Shown here piece after piece: positions 43,389 to 54,305 of a DNA stretch of 64,000 nt. The first letter of the stretch is position 1. Every line of letters starts with the position of its first letter. Source of the stretch: Canna indica (taxonomy: Eukaryota > Streptophyta > Magnoliopsida > Zingiberales > Cannaceae); contig CP136894.1 of assembly GCA_034359265.1 (NCBI GenBank), positions 33,200,501-33,264,500 of the forward strand, written 5' to 3'. The notes under the pieces were generated by a model that had not been told where the DNA came from, made no database searches, and saw nothing but the letters and a program-made list of their open reading frames with translations. The position numbers were made by a program, and so were the translations under genes.

Positions 43389-43937
43389 TGTTAAAGTCTC
43401 ACATTGGTTAAAAATATGACCAATGTAGCCTTTATATAGTTTGGGCAATCCTCTCCTCATGAGCTAGGTTTTGGGGTGAGTTAGACATACTAATTTCTTA
43501 ACTTGGTATCAGAGCCTATCCTGTGGTTGATATTGTGCCACTTGCAGATGTCCAGTACTGTAAAACTCCATGCTCTAGATGTTAAATTTTGGACGTGATA
43601 GGGGTGTGTTAAAGTCCCACATTGGTTAAAATATAACTAAAATAGTCTTTAAATAGTTTGAGCAATCCTCTTCTCATGAGCTAGCTTTTGGGGTGAGTTA
43701 GGCTTACTAATTTCTTAACATGGTATCGGAGTCTATCCTGTGGTTGATATTGTGCCACCCACAGATGTCCAGTCTTGCAAAACTCCACGCTCCAGATGTC
43801 CAATCTTGGGCGTGAGGGGGGTGTGTTAAAGTCCCACATTTGTTAAAATATGGCCAAGATATACTTTAAATAGTTTGGGCAATCCTCTCCCTATGAGCTA
43901 GCTTTAGGGGTGAGTTAGGCCAACTAATTTCTTAACA
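43389..43937 (+). mobile_element. TRIM retrotransposon array: three LTRs and two internal segments
   Basis: LTRs 43389-43502, 43607-43720 and 43824-43937, each 114 bp, starting TGTTAAAGTC and ending CTTAAC(A). Internal segments are 43503-43606 and 43721-43823 (104 and 103 bp). Each internal starts with a tRNA-Met primer site (TGGTATCAGAGCC at 43504-43516; TGGTATCGGAGTC at 43721) and ends with a purine tract before the next LTR (gtgaggggggtg at 43812-43823). Flanks acagg (43384-43388) and acagg (43938-43942) are identical, so the array inserted as, or later grew into, an LTR-int-LTR-int-LTR unit. There is no coding capacity, which is normal for TRIMs. Confidence 0.95.
43504..43516 (+). other. 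TRIM primer binding site
   Basis: TGGTATCAGAGCC matches the initiator tRNA-Met primer site perfectly. The second internal segment has a variant copy at 43721-43733. Confidence 0.9.
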
Positions 43938-43942
43938 ACAGG

Positions 43943-44308
43943 ATATAATTTTAGCCACGGTTTACCCACGACTGACCATCACTATGCCGTGGTTGAAAGC
44001 GTATCGTAAATGGTTGATGGCCTAGGCAGCACCAAATATCACGGTTGCTAATAATATCACCGCGTGACAGCTCCGAGCCGCGGCTGATAATTTAATTTCA
44101 GCGACAGTTGCCCTGAGTCGTCACTGATGTGTTTAAATCAGCGACAGCCACGCAATGATTACTTAGGACGGCCGACCTCGACCGTCACAAATTATTTGAG
44201 ACACACACATAAGCGATGACTTTTTGCCACGCCCCGTGCCGTCCGTGATAGTCTTCACCGACGGTTTAGCAACAGTGTGAGCTGTCGGTGACAATAACTA
44301 TTCTAGTA
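43943..44308. repeat. CACTA-3 3' subterminal region and terminus
   Basis: Continues the 'ttcagttacagg' sequence interrupted by the TRIM. It contains motifs such as 'cgtggttgaaagcgtatcgtaa', 'cacggttgctaata', 'gcgacagt' and 'agcaacagtgtgagctgtcgg' in both orientations. It ends 'actattctagtagtg' at 44308. Confidence 0.75.
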
Positions 44309-44394
44309 GTGTTTGACCGTTGCTAAAGCCTTTTAGCAACGGTTCAATGATGCAACTGACTATCAATGGTGGTGTATGTGTATTCTAGCGGTGA
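44309..44394. repeat. Second CACTA-like end fragment
   Basis: 'gaccgttgctaaagccttttagcaacggttc' is an 11-bp stem inverted motif (44312-44342), and the stretch ends 'gtattctagcggtg' at 44394, close to the terminus at 44308. CACTA-3 probably landed beside or inside an older CACTA end. Confidence 0.5.
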
Positions 44395-46052
44395 TGGCTA
44401 AAAATGTAAAATTATTTTCAGTCATTAATACTTTGGCCGATTTGCTCTTTGTTATAGGGAGATGACTACGAGGATGAAGAGAAATCATACATGACTCTTT
44501 TTTTTTTTCTTTTATCTTTTATTATGGATATTTTATAACTAATTTTCATATTTTGACTTCAGCGTGGTCCCTTTCCTTGCTTACAAAAATATAGAATTAT
44601 TTTGAGATCAGCAAGCTAAATTAGTTATGTGAATAGTTAATTAATTTGCCATAAATAATGAGGGTGTAAAGCATATAGAGCAACACAGATACAAAAGAAG
44701 CACAAGGAGAATCCATGGTGCATGATCACTGCAGGTAGAGATGACAACTACACAACAATAAAGAGGCCGAGTTTAATTAGAAACAAATAAAAAAGGGTAG
44801 GTCCTGAATAAAGAATATAGCAGACATAACGCATGTGAGACATGGCATGTTATCAACCCTTGGAACGGAAAGTTGAAGGCAAGGAAGCCCCATTCCCTTC
44901 TTAATTCCCTTTCCTTTCTCTCTCCTTGATTTGTTATTTTCACATGCATCGATCCCCATTTTTGTTTCTAATGTTTGTTCTTTTGCTTATCATTTGTTTT
45001 TGGATTTTGCTGGCTACCATCTTCCCATCATCATCATCATCATCTGTTGTCGTTACTCAAACAGTAGCTAATATATTAATTAAATACGTCATCCCTAATT
45101 GCTTCATTATATACACCTGGTCTACATTCTTTAATAATTTAACTTAGGTTTTTATTTATTATTTTTTTAAAAATCATTTATAACTTAATTATTGCAGCAA
45201 TTAACATCCAAATTTTGTTTATGTATAAATTTAAAATTTTGACGATATATAGTTGAGTACAATGACTATTTAGCCTAGGAAAAATAAGTATAAAAAGTAC
45301 CTCCGTCAACTTTTTAAAGGAGAAGTGATGAAATCATTGATGGCACTCGAGAAAAAATCTTTTACCAAACTTGTGCTGATTCGTTTCTCTCACAAGTACA
45401 TATAAGTCGTTCCCTAAAAGATATTACTTTGGTTTGTAAAGGCAAGCAAAGCATAAAATACAGTATTGAAAAGTATATATATATTGACACAAAAATGGTG
45501 GATGTTGATTCAGACTTGAGAAAGCAAGAGAGTAAAATTAAATGGATGGAATCGCATCGTTTATGGAAACATATCAATCAATCAAAAACTTCATTCATTC
45601 AAAAGAAGCTCACATATCAGCAAGCAAGATTTTACAGCTATCTTTATGTCTTGATGCAACCTCACCTTGATATGTTATGTGATCATGTATAAACCCACTA
45701 ACTTTCTCCTTCCTCTTCAGATCCATCCATTTTGATTATATAATCTGCAACCACAGTTTTCAGACACTGAAATGACATTTAAGCATATCCAAATATATCT
45801 CTACTTGATTCATGCCGGAGGAAATAATTAATGCAAATATATAATTTATCAATGTTCAACATTATATATTGATCAATATATACGCACATATTTTATTAGA
45901 GGTATATGGAGCTTAACTTTGACCCTTTCTTGCTACGTCAAATTGATGTCATGTATGAACATAAAAGGTCGAGCTATGATCAATTAAATAAGAAGATATC
46001 ACTTGAAAACATCAGTTGGGTAAAAACTTAAAAGTTGATCATGGGAATAATG
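44395..46052. other. Unassigned AT-rich DNA
   Basis: No motif-bearing gene on either strand. A 73-codon frame at 44926-45147 starts with a hydrophobic stretch (FLFLMFVLLLIICFWILLAT) and a Ser run, and an 87-codon frame lies at 45429-45692; both lack recognisable domains. This and 63460-64000 are the parts that look least like known elements. Confidence 0.5.
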
Positions 46053-46904
46053 GGAATAAGTGCATATTTAGTTTTATAAATTTTTAATTTTTTAAATTTT
46101 AATCTTATAAATTTTATTTTAATATTTTCGATCCTATAAATTTGCTCTATAGTATAGATTTGGTCCTATCTATGACGATTCGTTAACTTTCCGTCAATAT
46201 GGACTAACATCATTCATACACGTTAACATATTTGATCTTATAAGTTTCATTTCGAAATTTTCAGTCCTATATATTTGTTACGTAGAACATATTTGATCTT
46301 ATATTTTTGCCCCGTAGCACAGATTTAGTCCTATCCACGACAGTCAATTAACTTTTCGTCCATGAAAAAATAAATGACATTATGTTCATGTTGACGGGGT
46401 TAATAAACCGTCGTGGATATGACCAAATCTATATGACGAACCAGATAGATTTGATCCGTAATATAGATTTGCTCCGTAACATATATAAGTTTGCTTCATA
46501 ATATAGATTCGGTCCTATTCATGACGGTCCATTAACTCTGTCAATATGAACATAACGTCGTTTATTTTTTCATGGGCAGAGAGTTAACGAACCATCACAG
46601 ATATGATCAGATTTGTGCTATGAGGCAAATATATTGGATCAAATTTGTGCTACGGGATAAATATATAAAACTAAATTTATGCTACGGGACAAACATATAG
46701 GACTGAAAATTTCGAAATGAAATTTATAAGACCAAATATGTCAATGACGTTAGTCCACGTTGACGGAGAGTTAATGGACCATCACAGGTATGATCAAATT
46801 TGTACTTCAAAGCAAATTTATAGGACCGAAAATACCAAAATAAAATTTATAGGATCAAAGTCTAAAAAATTAAAAACTTTTAGGACCAAATCTGCACTTC
46901 TTCC
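46053..46904. repeat. Long foldback (inverted repeat with arms of about 420 bp)
   Basis: 46053-46470 and 46500-46904 are reverse complements with scattered mismatches. For example 'ggaataagtgcatatttag' at the left pairs with 'ccaaatctgcacttcttcc' at the right, and 'tcatttcgaaattttcagtcc' type sequence at 46245 pairs with 'gactgaaaatttcgaaatga' at 46703. Only a short spacer separates the arms. It codes for nothing. It looks like a foldback MITE-type element; no clear target duplication was found. Confidence 0.85.
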
Positions 46905-47080
46905 TTTTATCATTCAATTGAAACGGTAAGCATTATTGATGGAGGCAAGAATCAAAGGGGGTTGGGGAGCTCAAATTGGTAGAGGATCAATTTAACATTA
47001 TAATTGACAATATAATTTTGTTTTCAAAAAACAATTCATTATATTATATAAGAATAGGAAAAAAACATGAACCCTAGCTG

Positions 47081-47484
47081 ATGGCCTCTCCTTCCTTGAG
47101 CGCTCCCTCCGCCGAAGCCTCTCCTCCCTCTGCTCCTAAATCGCCTGATGGGGACCCCCTGCGCGTTGTTCCTCAAGCTAGTCAGCTTCCTTCCCGTGAT
47201 ACACGCCCCCTCACTCTCCAGAAGAGCTCTTCATCCCGCCCCACAGCCCCTGTTTCCTGGGGACACATCCTTCACGGAGTCAGCTCCGCCGGACCTCACG
47301 GAGTCACTCTCTCTAGTATACATTCTGCCTCCTCTGATAGAGTTCACTTCTCGCCACAGCAGCTTTTGGCGTGGAGTGAACCTTAGGAGAACAGTCTTAT
47401 CGGCAAATTTTTCGGCAGGCCACCGCCCCTGTCGGTGGTTAATACTTGGGCTAAACGCATTTTTGAAGTGGATGGATTTATCTC
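47081..47484 (+). pseudogene. LINE (L1-type) ORF1 fragment, DUF4283-like
   Basis: An open frame from ATG 47081 has a Ser/Pro-rich start (MASPSLSAPSAEASPPSAPK) with SWGHILHG typical of plant L1 ORF1 N-termini. After a TAG at 47384-47386 the same frame continues ENSLIGKFFGRPPPLSVVNT and WAKRIFEVDGFISV, the nucleic-acid-binding DUF4283 domain (usual pattern W-x-x-x-L-V/I-G-x-F-x-G-x-x-P). The TAG replaces the first Trp. The sequence is cut by the gypsy-C LTR at 47485. The RNase H end of a LINE on the same strand resumes at about 62965. Confidence 0.7.
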
Positions 47485-50174
47485 TGTCTAAGACCCGGAA
47501 ATTTTTTTTCTAATATAAAAATCTATTTTGGTGCAGCGTGCCGGACCCGGGGTTAGTCAAGTCGAGCCTCGAAATCGTCTCGAGTAAATGGTATGACTCG
47601 ACTAATGATGTATGAAGTTAAATTGGTTTAATGGATCTTTCCTTTTATGTATTTGTACCTTAATTAAATTGAGATCGACTCGTGTTACGAATAGAGTCGG
47701 AACCCAAGTCGAACTCGGACTGAGTCGAGTCAGTGTTAAGTTGTAAGTGCAATTAAGGCATGTTAGATGAGGGAATAAAATCCCTCATCATAGCTGTCGA
47801 GCGACTCATCTAGGAGCCGCACAAAGCAGCGCATACAGAGAGGGGGAGTGTTGGCTTAAGGTTTTCACCCATAGTCTTAATCTCGGTTTTGATGATAACA
47901 AACATGAAACTAATAATTTCATGAAGAGTTATTTTCAGATTCCATATCGGTTAGCGTACGACGTCCCCAATCGGAAAAATTAAAAAAATCGGAGAAATCA
48001 GCAAGGACGCTCGTCGACGCTCGAGATTATTCGAGAAGTTAGAATTTAGGTTTAGGGTGTCTATATAAATTGTAAATCCTCATGATGATGCTTAGAAACT
48101 CAAAAACCAATCCCGAATCCCAAAATATGAAAACCCCGAACCGCCCTGAAATTCACTAAGCCTAGGGAGCTCCTTGGAGCGCTATATGTCCTAGACATTT
48201 ACTTGACATAAAAATGGCGGTAATTATTTTTTGGATCAAAACTAGATAACGAGGTATTTTAAATAAAAAAATTGGAAGCCTTTAACATACCCATATTTGA
48301 CCCGAGAGATTATGAAATTTTTGTTTTCGGAAAATTTGTACTAGACCACAAAAACTAGATTTTGATTTTTTAGATATTTTTATTGAATCCAAATAGGGGC
48401 AATCCTTATATAAAATTTATGTTTTAAAGTTATTTACTTAAAGTTAATAAATTTATATAAGTAGACTTAGCGAAGATGGAACCCAAACGAGTAGAAAAAC
48501 CCAAGAAAAATAGAAAACTACCCTGTCTGTCTAGTTTCCGATCGATCGACAGAGGCAAAAATGGCAGTGCGTGCGTCGATCTAACGGATCACAGATCTAT
48601 CCGCAATGAAGAGGGGTGGAAAACTCGGGGCTGTCGGATCTATCCGTAGGATTTCATGTTACTTCGTTTTGAATTCCTACTTACATGCTTAGTGTTAGGT
48701 TCAAATTATATTATATGATTGTTGTCCATCTTGAGAATTGATAGCAACTATAGATCTATATTATAACGATTATGGAAATATTCTTGCTAATGCATATATG
48801 GACATGATGGTTATGGTACATGTATCAAAGGAAAAGTTTCATTGAATTTTAGATATCATGTTTAATTGTTGCTATGTTTATTACATGTTCCTTATTGGTT
48901 TAATCCATGAAATGTTTCTTTAATTGCTTAAATTCTTTATTTTTGAATCATGTGGCTATACATAGTATGTGACGTGAAGTAATTAATCTATAGCTTATAT
49001 GCTGTCCCGTTTTGTTATTGGGTACATTTTTAAGTTTATGACATGTATTTCACATTAGCAAGGATAGTATATGACACTAGATGGTTAACATGAAAAATTT
49101 GAGGTGTGTGCTATTTATGGAAACTCAAAGGTAGACTAGTTAGGTTTTACACCTAAGAAATAATTAGCGAGAAATAGTGCACGCATGTTTTGACCCGGAA
49201 ATAACGGGCTGAACACGGGCGGACGCCCGGGATTTTAAACAAGGAAGCTCTAGGACACTTGCTTGTGTGATGTGTTTGTGATAGTCTGCCGAGATGCCTG
49301 AGTAGTCAGAATAATTAATGCATGACTCGGCCAGTGATTGGGTCTTGAGATATCACCAGCGGGCCCGCTAGGTGTCAGACCCCAGTTGGGTGGGACTAGC
49401 TATCCCTACCCCAGACGGTGTCCGGAGACTAGTAGACCATCCTAGTCGATGGCCCGGGATTTCTTGACTTCATCTTGATATGGTGTGGCCCGAGCGGCCA
49501 GTGTGATTCTACCTTGTATGGTAGGGCCGGGTATAGCCGAAATTCCTAGACCATAAGTAGGCCTTAAAGGCCGGATGCCAAGTGGCTTAATTAGGCTGTT
49601 ATGACAGATTTCTCTCATAATTGTCTATACAGAATGACTCATAGAGTCGGTAGTCATATCAAAAGTAACTTACCTCCTTGTCTATATATTATGTTGCCTT
49701 ATATGTTCATGCATGCCTAATCGAGGATTATGTGGAGGTTCGGAAGAACCACTCACTGAGTCCCAAGTGGACTCACGGTTGTTTCTTTTTATTTTGTAGA
49801 GCATGATCAATGATTTGAGGCTTGTCGTCATGGTGCAGCTGGAGGGCAGGCGGTGGTGCCAAATCTCATAGTGGAGTCCTTTAGTCATAGTCCAGTTGTT
49901 GTGTTGTCATTTTTCCTACATTGACAATTATTGTTTTTTTTTTAAAAAAATCTTGTAATAAACTTTGAATTGAGATGTTCCAGTTTGTGATGATGTTAGC
50001 TTTTCTTCTTTTATTTGAAAAACATATTTATGAACTTTGAAAAGTTAAATAAATTTCATTGTGGTTTCTTTTATTCGATGTATTCTAGTTTTCTTGATGG
50101 TCTGTGTAGGTAGTAGGCTACAGGGTAGTGTGTAGATCCTAGCCGATCACACGACCCTCAGTTGGGGTGTGACA
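47485..50174 (+). repeat. Gypsy-C 5' LTR, with a copia fragment inside
   Basis: Starts TGTCTAAGACCCGG (compare TGTAAGACCCG at 53996) and ends GTTGGGGTGTGACA. From about 48600 it follows gypsy-D LTR sequence again ('gaagaggggtggaaaa', 'ttcctacttacatgcttagtgtta'). Hairpin at 49757-49775; acceptor-like ttttgtag ending at 49799. The donor region is absent, replaced by the copia insertion. Confidence 0.85.
47849..48590 (+). mobile_element. Copia LTR fragment inside the gypsy-C LTR
   Basis: Starts TGTTGGCTTAAGG with 'tttgatgataacaaac' soon after, as in the copia solo LTR at 37953. Its first 590 bp match the reverse complement of 62366-62963. Near 48535-48585 it has 'cgatcgatcgaca' and 'gcgtcgatc', like the palindrome arrays. 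The end of the LTR is missing. Confidence 0.8.
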
Positions 50175-50199
50175 CTCTGCCGATCACACTACACTCAGT

Positions 50200-50700
50200 G
50201 TAGGTAGTAGGCTGCAGTGACAAGGGGTGGTTCTCAGATTTCAGAGGCACCACAGTGTGGCAGCGGCAGTCAGAGGCACTAGGGGTCCTGCCTTGGCCGC
50301 ACGAATGCTTGCTATAGGTGCGGCCGAGTCGGGCACTTCAAGAAGGACTGTCCTGAGGGAATTGGTCAGAAGCCTGAGCAGTCTAAGGGAAAGGCACCTA
50401 TGTCAATGGGGTTAGTGGCTCAAAGAGGGCAGACGCATAACAAGGGGCCACAGACTAGTCATTCAGAGAGATCGTCTGCAAGGGTATATGCTATGAATCG
50501 TGACGGGGCAGAGGCGTCCAAGGCAGTGGTAGCAGGTACTATTTTAGTATATTCATCTGCTACATATGTTTTGTTTGATCCGGATGCCACACACTCGTTT
50601 GTATCTGTCAAATTACTGCTGAGTTGCCAATGGCACATTCCTTTCTTGACGGGTTATTGATAGTATCAATGCCTGCGGGCAATGCAATCCTAGCCAATTC
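50200..50700 (+). pseudogene. Gypsy-C gag end and protease start
   Basis: Around 50302-50360 one frame encodes the CCHC zinc knuckle CYRCGRVGHFKKDCPE (nucleic-acid binding, Gag C-terminus). It then runs through a Gln/Ser-rich linker and VYAMNRDGAEASKAVVAGTI to the protease core YVLFDPDATHSFVS. The catalytic pattern in gypsy-D is DPGATHSF; here the Gly is Asp. A frameshift follows near 50612. The Gag N-terminus is deleted. Confidence 0.8.
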
Positions 50701-53700
50701 AATTTACCAAGGCTACGAAGTGCTCATCTGCGGCCATGTATTGAGTGCAGATTTGACGCTCCTACCCACACTTGAACTCGATGTTATTCTTGACATGGAT
50801 TGATTGGCAGAGCACTTTACGTTGTTGGATTATAGGGCTAAGACAGTTATGTTCAGCAAGCCTGGGCTACCGCAGTTCACCTTCCAAGGAGAGGGATGAA
50901 GCAAGCCGATTGGGGTCATCTCAGCCCTAAAGGCTCGTAAGCTGCTTCAGGGCGGTTGCCAATCCTTCCTGGCCTTCCTATCCGTGGCCGAGGAGGAAAG
51001 GGGTGAGACAAGAAATGTCAGTGGAACTCTCGTGGTCTGTGAATTCCCCGATGTGTTTCCCGAGAAATTGACGGGATTGCCGCCCAAAAGGGAAGTTGAT
51101 TTTTGCATTGATCTGCAGCCCGAGGTGCAGTCGATTTCTATCCCACCTTATAGGATGGCACCGGCCGAACTCAGGGAGTTAAAGGTGGAATTATAAGAAA
51201 TGCTAGACCTAGGTTTCATCCGGTCGAGCGTGTCAACCTGGGGTGCCCGAGTACTCTACGTGAAGAAGAAGGATGGGTCGACGCGCATGTGCATCAACTA
51301 TAGGCAGCTAAACAAAGTGACAGTAAAAAATCGTTACCCACTGCTGAGGATAGACGATTTGTTTGACCAACTACAGGGGGGCACAGTGGTTATCGAAGGT
51401 AGATTTAAGGTCCGGATACCATCAGCTTAGAATCCGGGACTGCGATGTGCCTAAGATGGCCTTTAGGACTCGTTATGGTCACTACGAGTTCATGGCGATG
51501 TCCTTTGGTCTAACCAATGCACCTGTTGCCTTCATGGACCTAATGAACAGGGTATTTAAGGAGTACCTAGACAGCTTTGTGATTGTCTTCATTGACGACA
51601 TCCTGGTCTACTCCAATAGTGAGGAGAAGCACTCCAAGCACCTGAGAATGATCCTGGGAACCCTCAAAGAACATCGCTTGTTTGCAAAATTTTCCAAGTG
51701 TGAATTTTGGCTGGAAAGTCTAGGGTTCCTGGGTCATGTAGTGTCCAAGGAAGGAATAAGGGAAGATCCTGCAAAGGTGAAAGTGATGCAGAACTGGAGG
51801 CGGCCGACTAGCGTGACTGAGATTCGCAGTTTTCTTGGGTTGGCTGGGTACTATCGAAAGTTCGTGGAGAACTTGTCCAGAATTGCAACCCCTTTAACTT
51901 GGTTGACTCAAAAAAAGGTCAGGTTCATTTGGGACGACAAGTGTGAGGTGAGCTTTTAGAAGCTCAAGGAATATTTGACATCTGCACCCGTGTTGGTTGT
52001 ACCTTCTGGCTCAGGAGGGTTTGTAGTCTACTGTGATGTCTCTCGGGTTGGTCTGGGCTACATTCTGATGCAATTTGGTAGAGTCATAGCCTATGCGTCC
52101 CGCCAGCTAAAAGTTCATAAAAAGAACTATTCGACGCACGACCTAGAGCTAGCAGTAGTGGTTTTTACACTGAAGCTCTGGTGGCACTACCTGTATGGAG
52201 AGACTTGCGAGATTTATACGGATCTCAAGAGCCTTCAATACTTGCTTACCCAAAAGGAGTTGAATCTCAGGCAGAGGAGGTGGCTGGAGCTCCTATAGGA
52301 TTATGACTGCACCATTATGTATCATCCGGGGGAAGCAAATGTGGTGACAGATGCTCTAAGCAAAAAATCCATGGGCAGTTTGGCTCACTTGGAAATTAAG
52401 CGGAGGCCTCTAGCTTGAGTGTTGGCGCTGTGCCTAGATGGGGGTACAATATTAACCGTGTCAGCTTTAGGTGCCTTGGTGGCACACCTGCGGGTACAAT
52501 CCACACTGGTGGACATACTGTGTGCCGCGCAGGGAGAGGGTACCTTTTGTGGGCTGACCAAGGATCTAGTGCAAAGAGGCGATGTAGAGAACAGATTCCG
52601 GTTGGACTCAGAGGGTGTACTGAGGTTCAAGGACCGAATCTTGGTGCCAGATATGGTAGAGGTGCACAAGCAAGTCCTAGAGCTGGGTCATCGTTCCACT
52701 TATACGATGCATCCTGGAGTCACCAAGATGTACCGAGATTTAAGGCATCGTTACTAGTGGAAGGGTATAAAAAGAGAGGTAGCAGAGTTTGTATCCAAAT
52801 GTCTGGTCTGCCAACAGGTGATGGCCGAAGACCTGAAGCCCACGGGACTACTGCAGAACCTCGAGGTGCCCGAGTGGAAGTGGGAGAAAATCACCATGGA
52901 CCTAGTGACCGGGTTGCCTAAGTCAAAGGGGGGCTTTGACTCCATTTGGGTAGTAGTGGACCGATTAACCAAGACCGCGCACTTCATTGCAGTGAAGACT
53001 ACCTTTTCTACAGAATAGTACGCCAGACCATTCCTGGACAGGATTGTGGCATACCATTGTACCCCCGTGATGATTATATCCGACCGTGGTACCCAATACA
53101 CAGTCCAGTTTTGGCAGTCCTTCCAGGAAGCCTTGGGTACGCAGGTGCGTTCCAGCACAGCTTTCCATTCGTAGACTGACAGACAGTCAGAGAGGACCAT
53201 TCAAATCTTGGAGGACATACTGAGGGCATGCGTCCTGGATATGACCGACGGCTGGGAAAAACACATACCACTGATAGAGTTCGCCTACAATAATAGCTAT
53301 CACAGTAGCATTGACATGGCTCCCTTCGAGGCCTTGTTTGGGCGGCGGTGTAGGTCTCCGGTGGGCTGGTTTGAGGCCGGGAAATCACTCATGGTGGATC
53401 CTGATCTTGTGGAGGAGGTGATAGAGAAGGTGAAAACCATAAAGGAAAGATTGCTGGCGGCCTAGAGTCGTCAGAAAATGTATGCCGATAAGAAGGCCAG
53501 AGAATTGGAATTCGCCGAGGGCGATTTACTGTTCCTGAAGGTCTCCCCTATGAAAGGGGTGGTTCAATTTGGGAAGAAGAAAAAGTTGAGCCCTAGGTTC
53601 ATTGGGTCTTTCCCTATTCTCAAGCAGATGGGCGAAGTGGCTTATGAGCTGGCTTTGCCTCCTAGCCTGAGCAGAGTGCACCAGGTTTTCCATATATCCA

Positions 53701-53995
53701 TGCTTCGGAGATATGTAAAAGAGGACTCGCATGTGATCGAACCTTCTTCAATTGAGGTGGATTCGGCTGTCTCATTCGAGGAAAGGCCAGTAGATATCCT
53801 TGATCGCCAAGTTAGGAAGCTAAGATCCAAAGAAATCCCCCTGGTAAAAGTTAGATGGGAGCACCACTCCGGGCAAGAGGCCACTTGGGAGGTAGAGCAA
53901 GACATGAGAGAGCGCTACCCTTCCTTATTTGAAGAGCCGATAAGTCTTTGTCATCCAATTAAATTCGAGGACGAATTTCCCTTAAGGGGGAAGGT
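50700..53995 (+). pseudogene. Gypsy-C pol remnant (PR-RT-RNase H-INT-chromodomain)
   Basis: Protease end 50740-50990 (LPTLELDVILDMD). RT 51096-51690: fingers [20 protein letters not shown], a one-base shift near 51378, then [13 protein letters not shown] and [10 protein letters not shown]. RNase H 51975-52410 ([33 protein letters not shown]). Integrase zinc region 52690-52815 ([24 protein letters not shown]); core 52870-53200 ([30 protein letters not shown]); C-terminal part 53208-53720. Chromodomain 53770-53935 (VDILDRQVRKLRSKEIPL, VKVRWEHHSGQEATW, VEQDMRERYPSLF). Stops: TAA 51193-51195; TAG 51957-51959, 52297-52299, 52755-52757, 53016-53018, 53172-53174, 53463-53465; TGA 52417-52419. Chromodomain gypsy elements target heterochromatin; that is family knowledge. 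Confidence 0.9.
53983..53995 (+). other. Gypsy-C polypurine tract
   Basis: taagggggaaggt directly before the 3' LTR start at 53996. Gypsy-D has the equivalent tract on minus at 56662-56675. Confidence 0.8.
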
Positions 53996-54172
53996 TGTAA
54001 GACCCGAAAAAAATATCCTAATATGAAAATCTATTTTGGTGCAGCGCGCCGGACCCAGGGTTCTTCGAGTCGAGCCTCGAAATCGTCTCGAGTAGAAGGT
54101 ATGACTCGACTAATGATGTATGAAGTTAAATTGGTTTAATGGCTCTTTCATTTTATGTATTTGTACCTTAAT
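53996..54172 (+). repeat. Gypsy-C 3' LTR, first 177 bp only
   Basis: Matches the start of the 5' LTR up to 'tatttgtaccttaa' and then breaks off into copia gag sequence. Confidence 0.9.
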
Positions 54173-54305
54173 GGTCATGTTCACTCCAATCATGCATGTC
54201 AACCTTAGGTTTAATGTATTCTAATTTAATCATATTATAAACATTAAAACCTTTAGTCTTTAAGAAGGTGTACATTCTAGACTTCCAAACACCAAAGTTC
54301 GATTA
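54173..54305 (-). pseudogene. Copia Gag N-terminal scrap between gypsy-C and gypsy-D
   Basis: Minus strand encodes SNFGVWKSRMYTFLKTKG and, further on, YNMIKLEYIKPK. This matches residues 14-45 of the copia-E Gag (SNFGLWKRRMYTFLKTQG) and is the same Gag domain. Both sides are cut: gypsy-C LTR on the left, gypsy-D LTR on the right. Confidence 0.85.

Larger units (their letters stand above)
34696..44308 (+). mobile_element. CACTA-3: long CACTA element hosting three other elements
   Basis: 5' subterminal-like region 34696-35040, TNP2 transposase remnant 36120-37812, second-gene exons 39271-40660 continuing at 42951-43020, 3' subterminal region 43966-44308 ending 'attctagtagtg'. Inserted in it are a copia solo LTR (37953-39270), a gypsy solo LTR (40661-42950) and a TRIM (43389-43937). 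Removing these three leaves a normal CACTA gene order. The start is placed at 'cactcttta' (34696) with low certainty, because it is a poor match to the end. Confidence 0.75.
47485..54172 (+). mobile_element. Gypsy-C: Ty3/gypsy chromovirus, plus strand, 3' LTR truncated
   Basis: 5' LTR 47485-50174, internal region 50175-53995 with gag end, protease, RT, RNase H, integrase and chromodomain, then the first 177 bp of the 3' LTR (53996-54172). The start of the internal region is deleted: a zinc knuckle is met only about 135 bp after the LTR, with no primer site and no Gag N-terminus. The two LTR starts match well (bases around 47492-47665 versus 53998-54172). The copia LTR fragment 47849-48590 lies inside the 5' LTR. 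Confidence 0.9.

Noticed and set aside
43721..43733. tRNA-like match near the TRIM
   Set aside because: It is only the primer binding site, complementary to a tRNA 3' end, with no tRNA gene structure around it.
44926..45147. Possible small signal-peptide-bearing protein (hydrophobic start, Ser run)
   Set aside because: No family motif, no clear cleavage or mature peptide pattern, AT-rich context; not enough to call a gene.
45429..45692. 87-codon frame
   Set aside because: No recognisable domain and no supporting signals around it.
47081..47513. Ser/Pro-rich frame considered as a host gene
   Set aside because: The continuation after the stop is DUF4283-type LINE ORF1 sequence and it is cut by an LTR.
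51096..53935. RT-bearing segment considered as an endogenous pararetrovirus
   Set aside because: Domain order RT-RNase H-INT-chromodomain with LTRs, PPT and integrase is Ty3/gypsy; no movement or coat protein is present.
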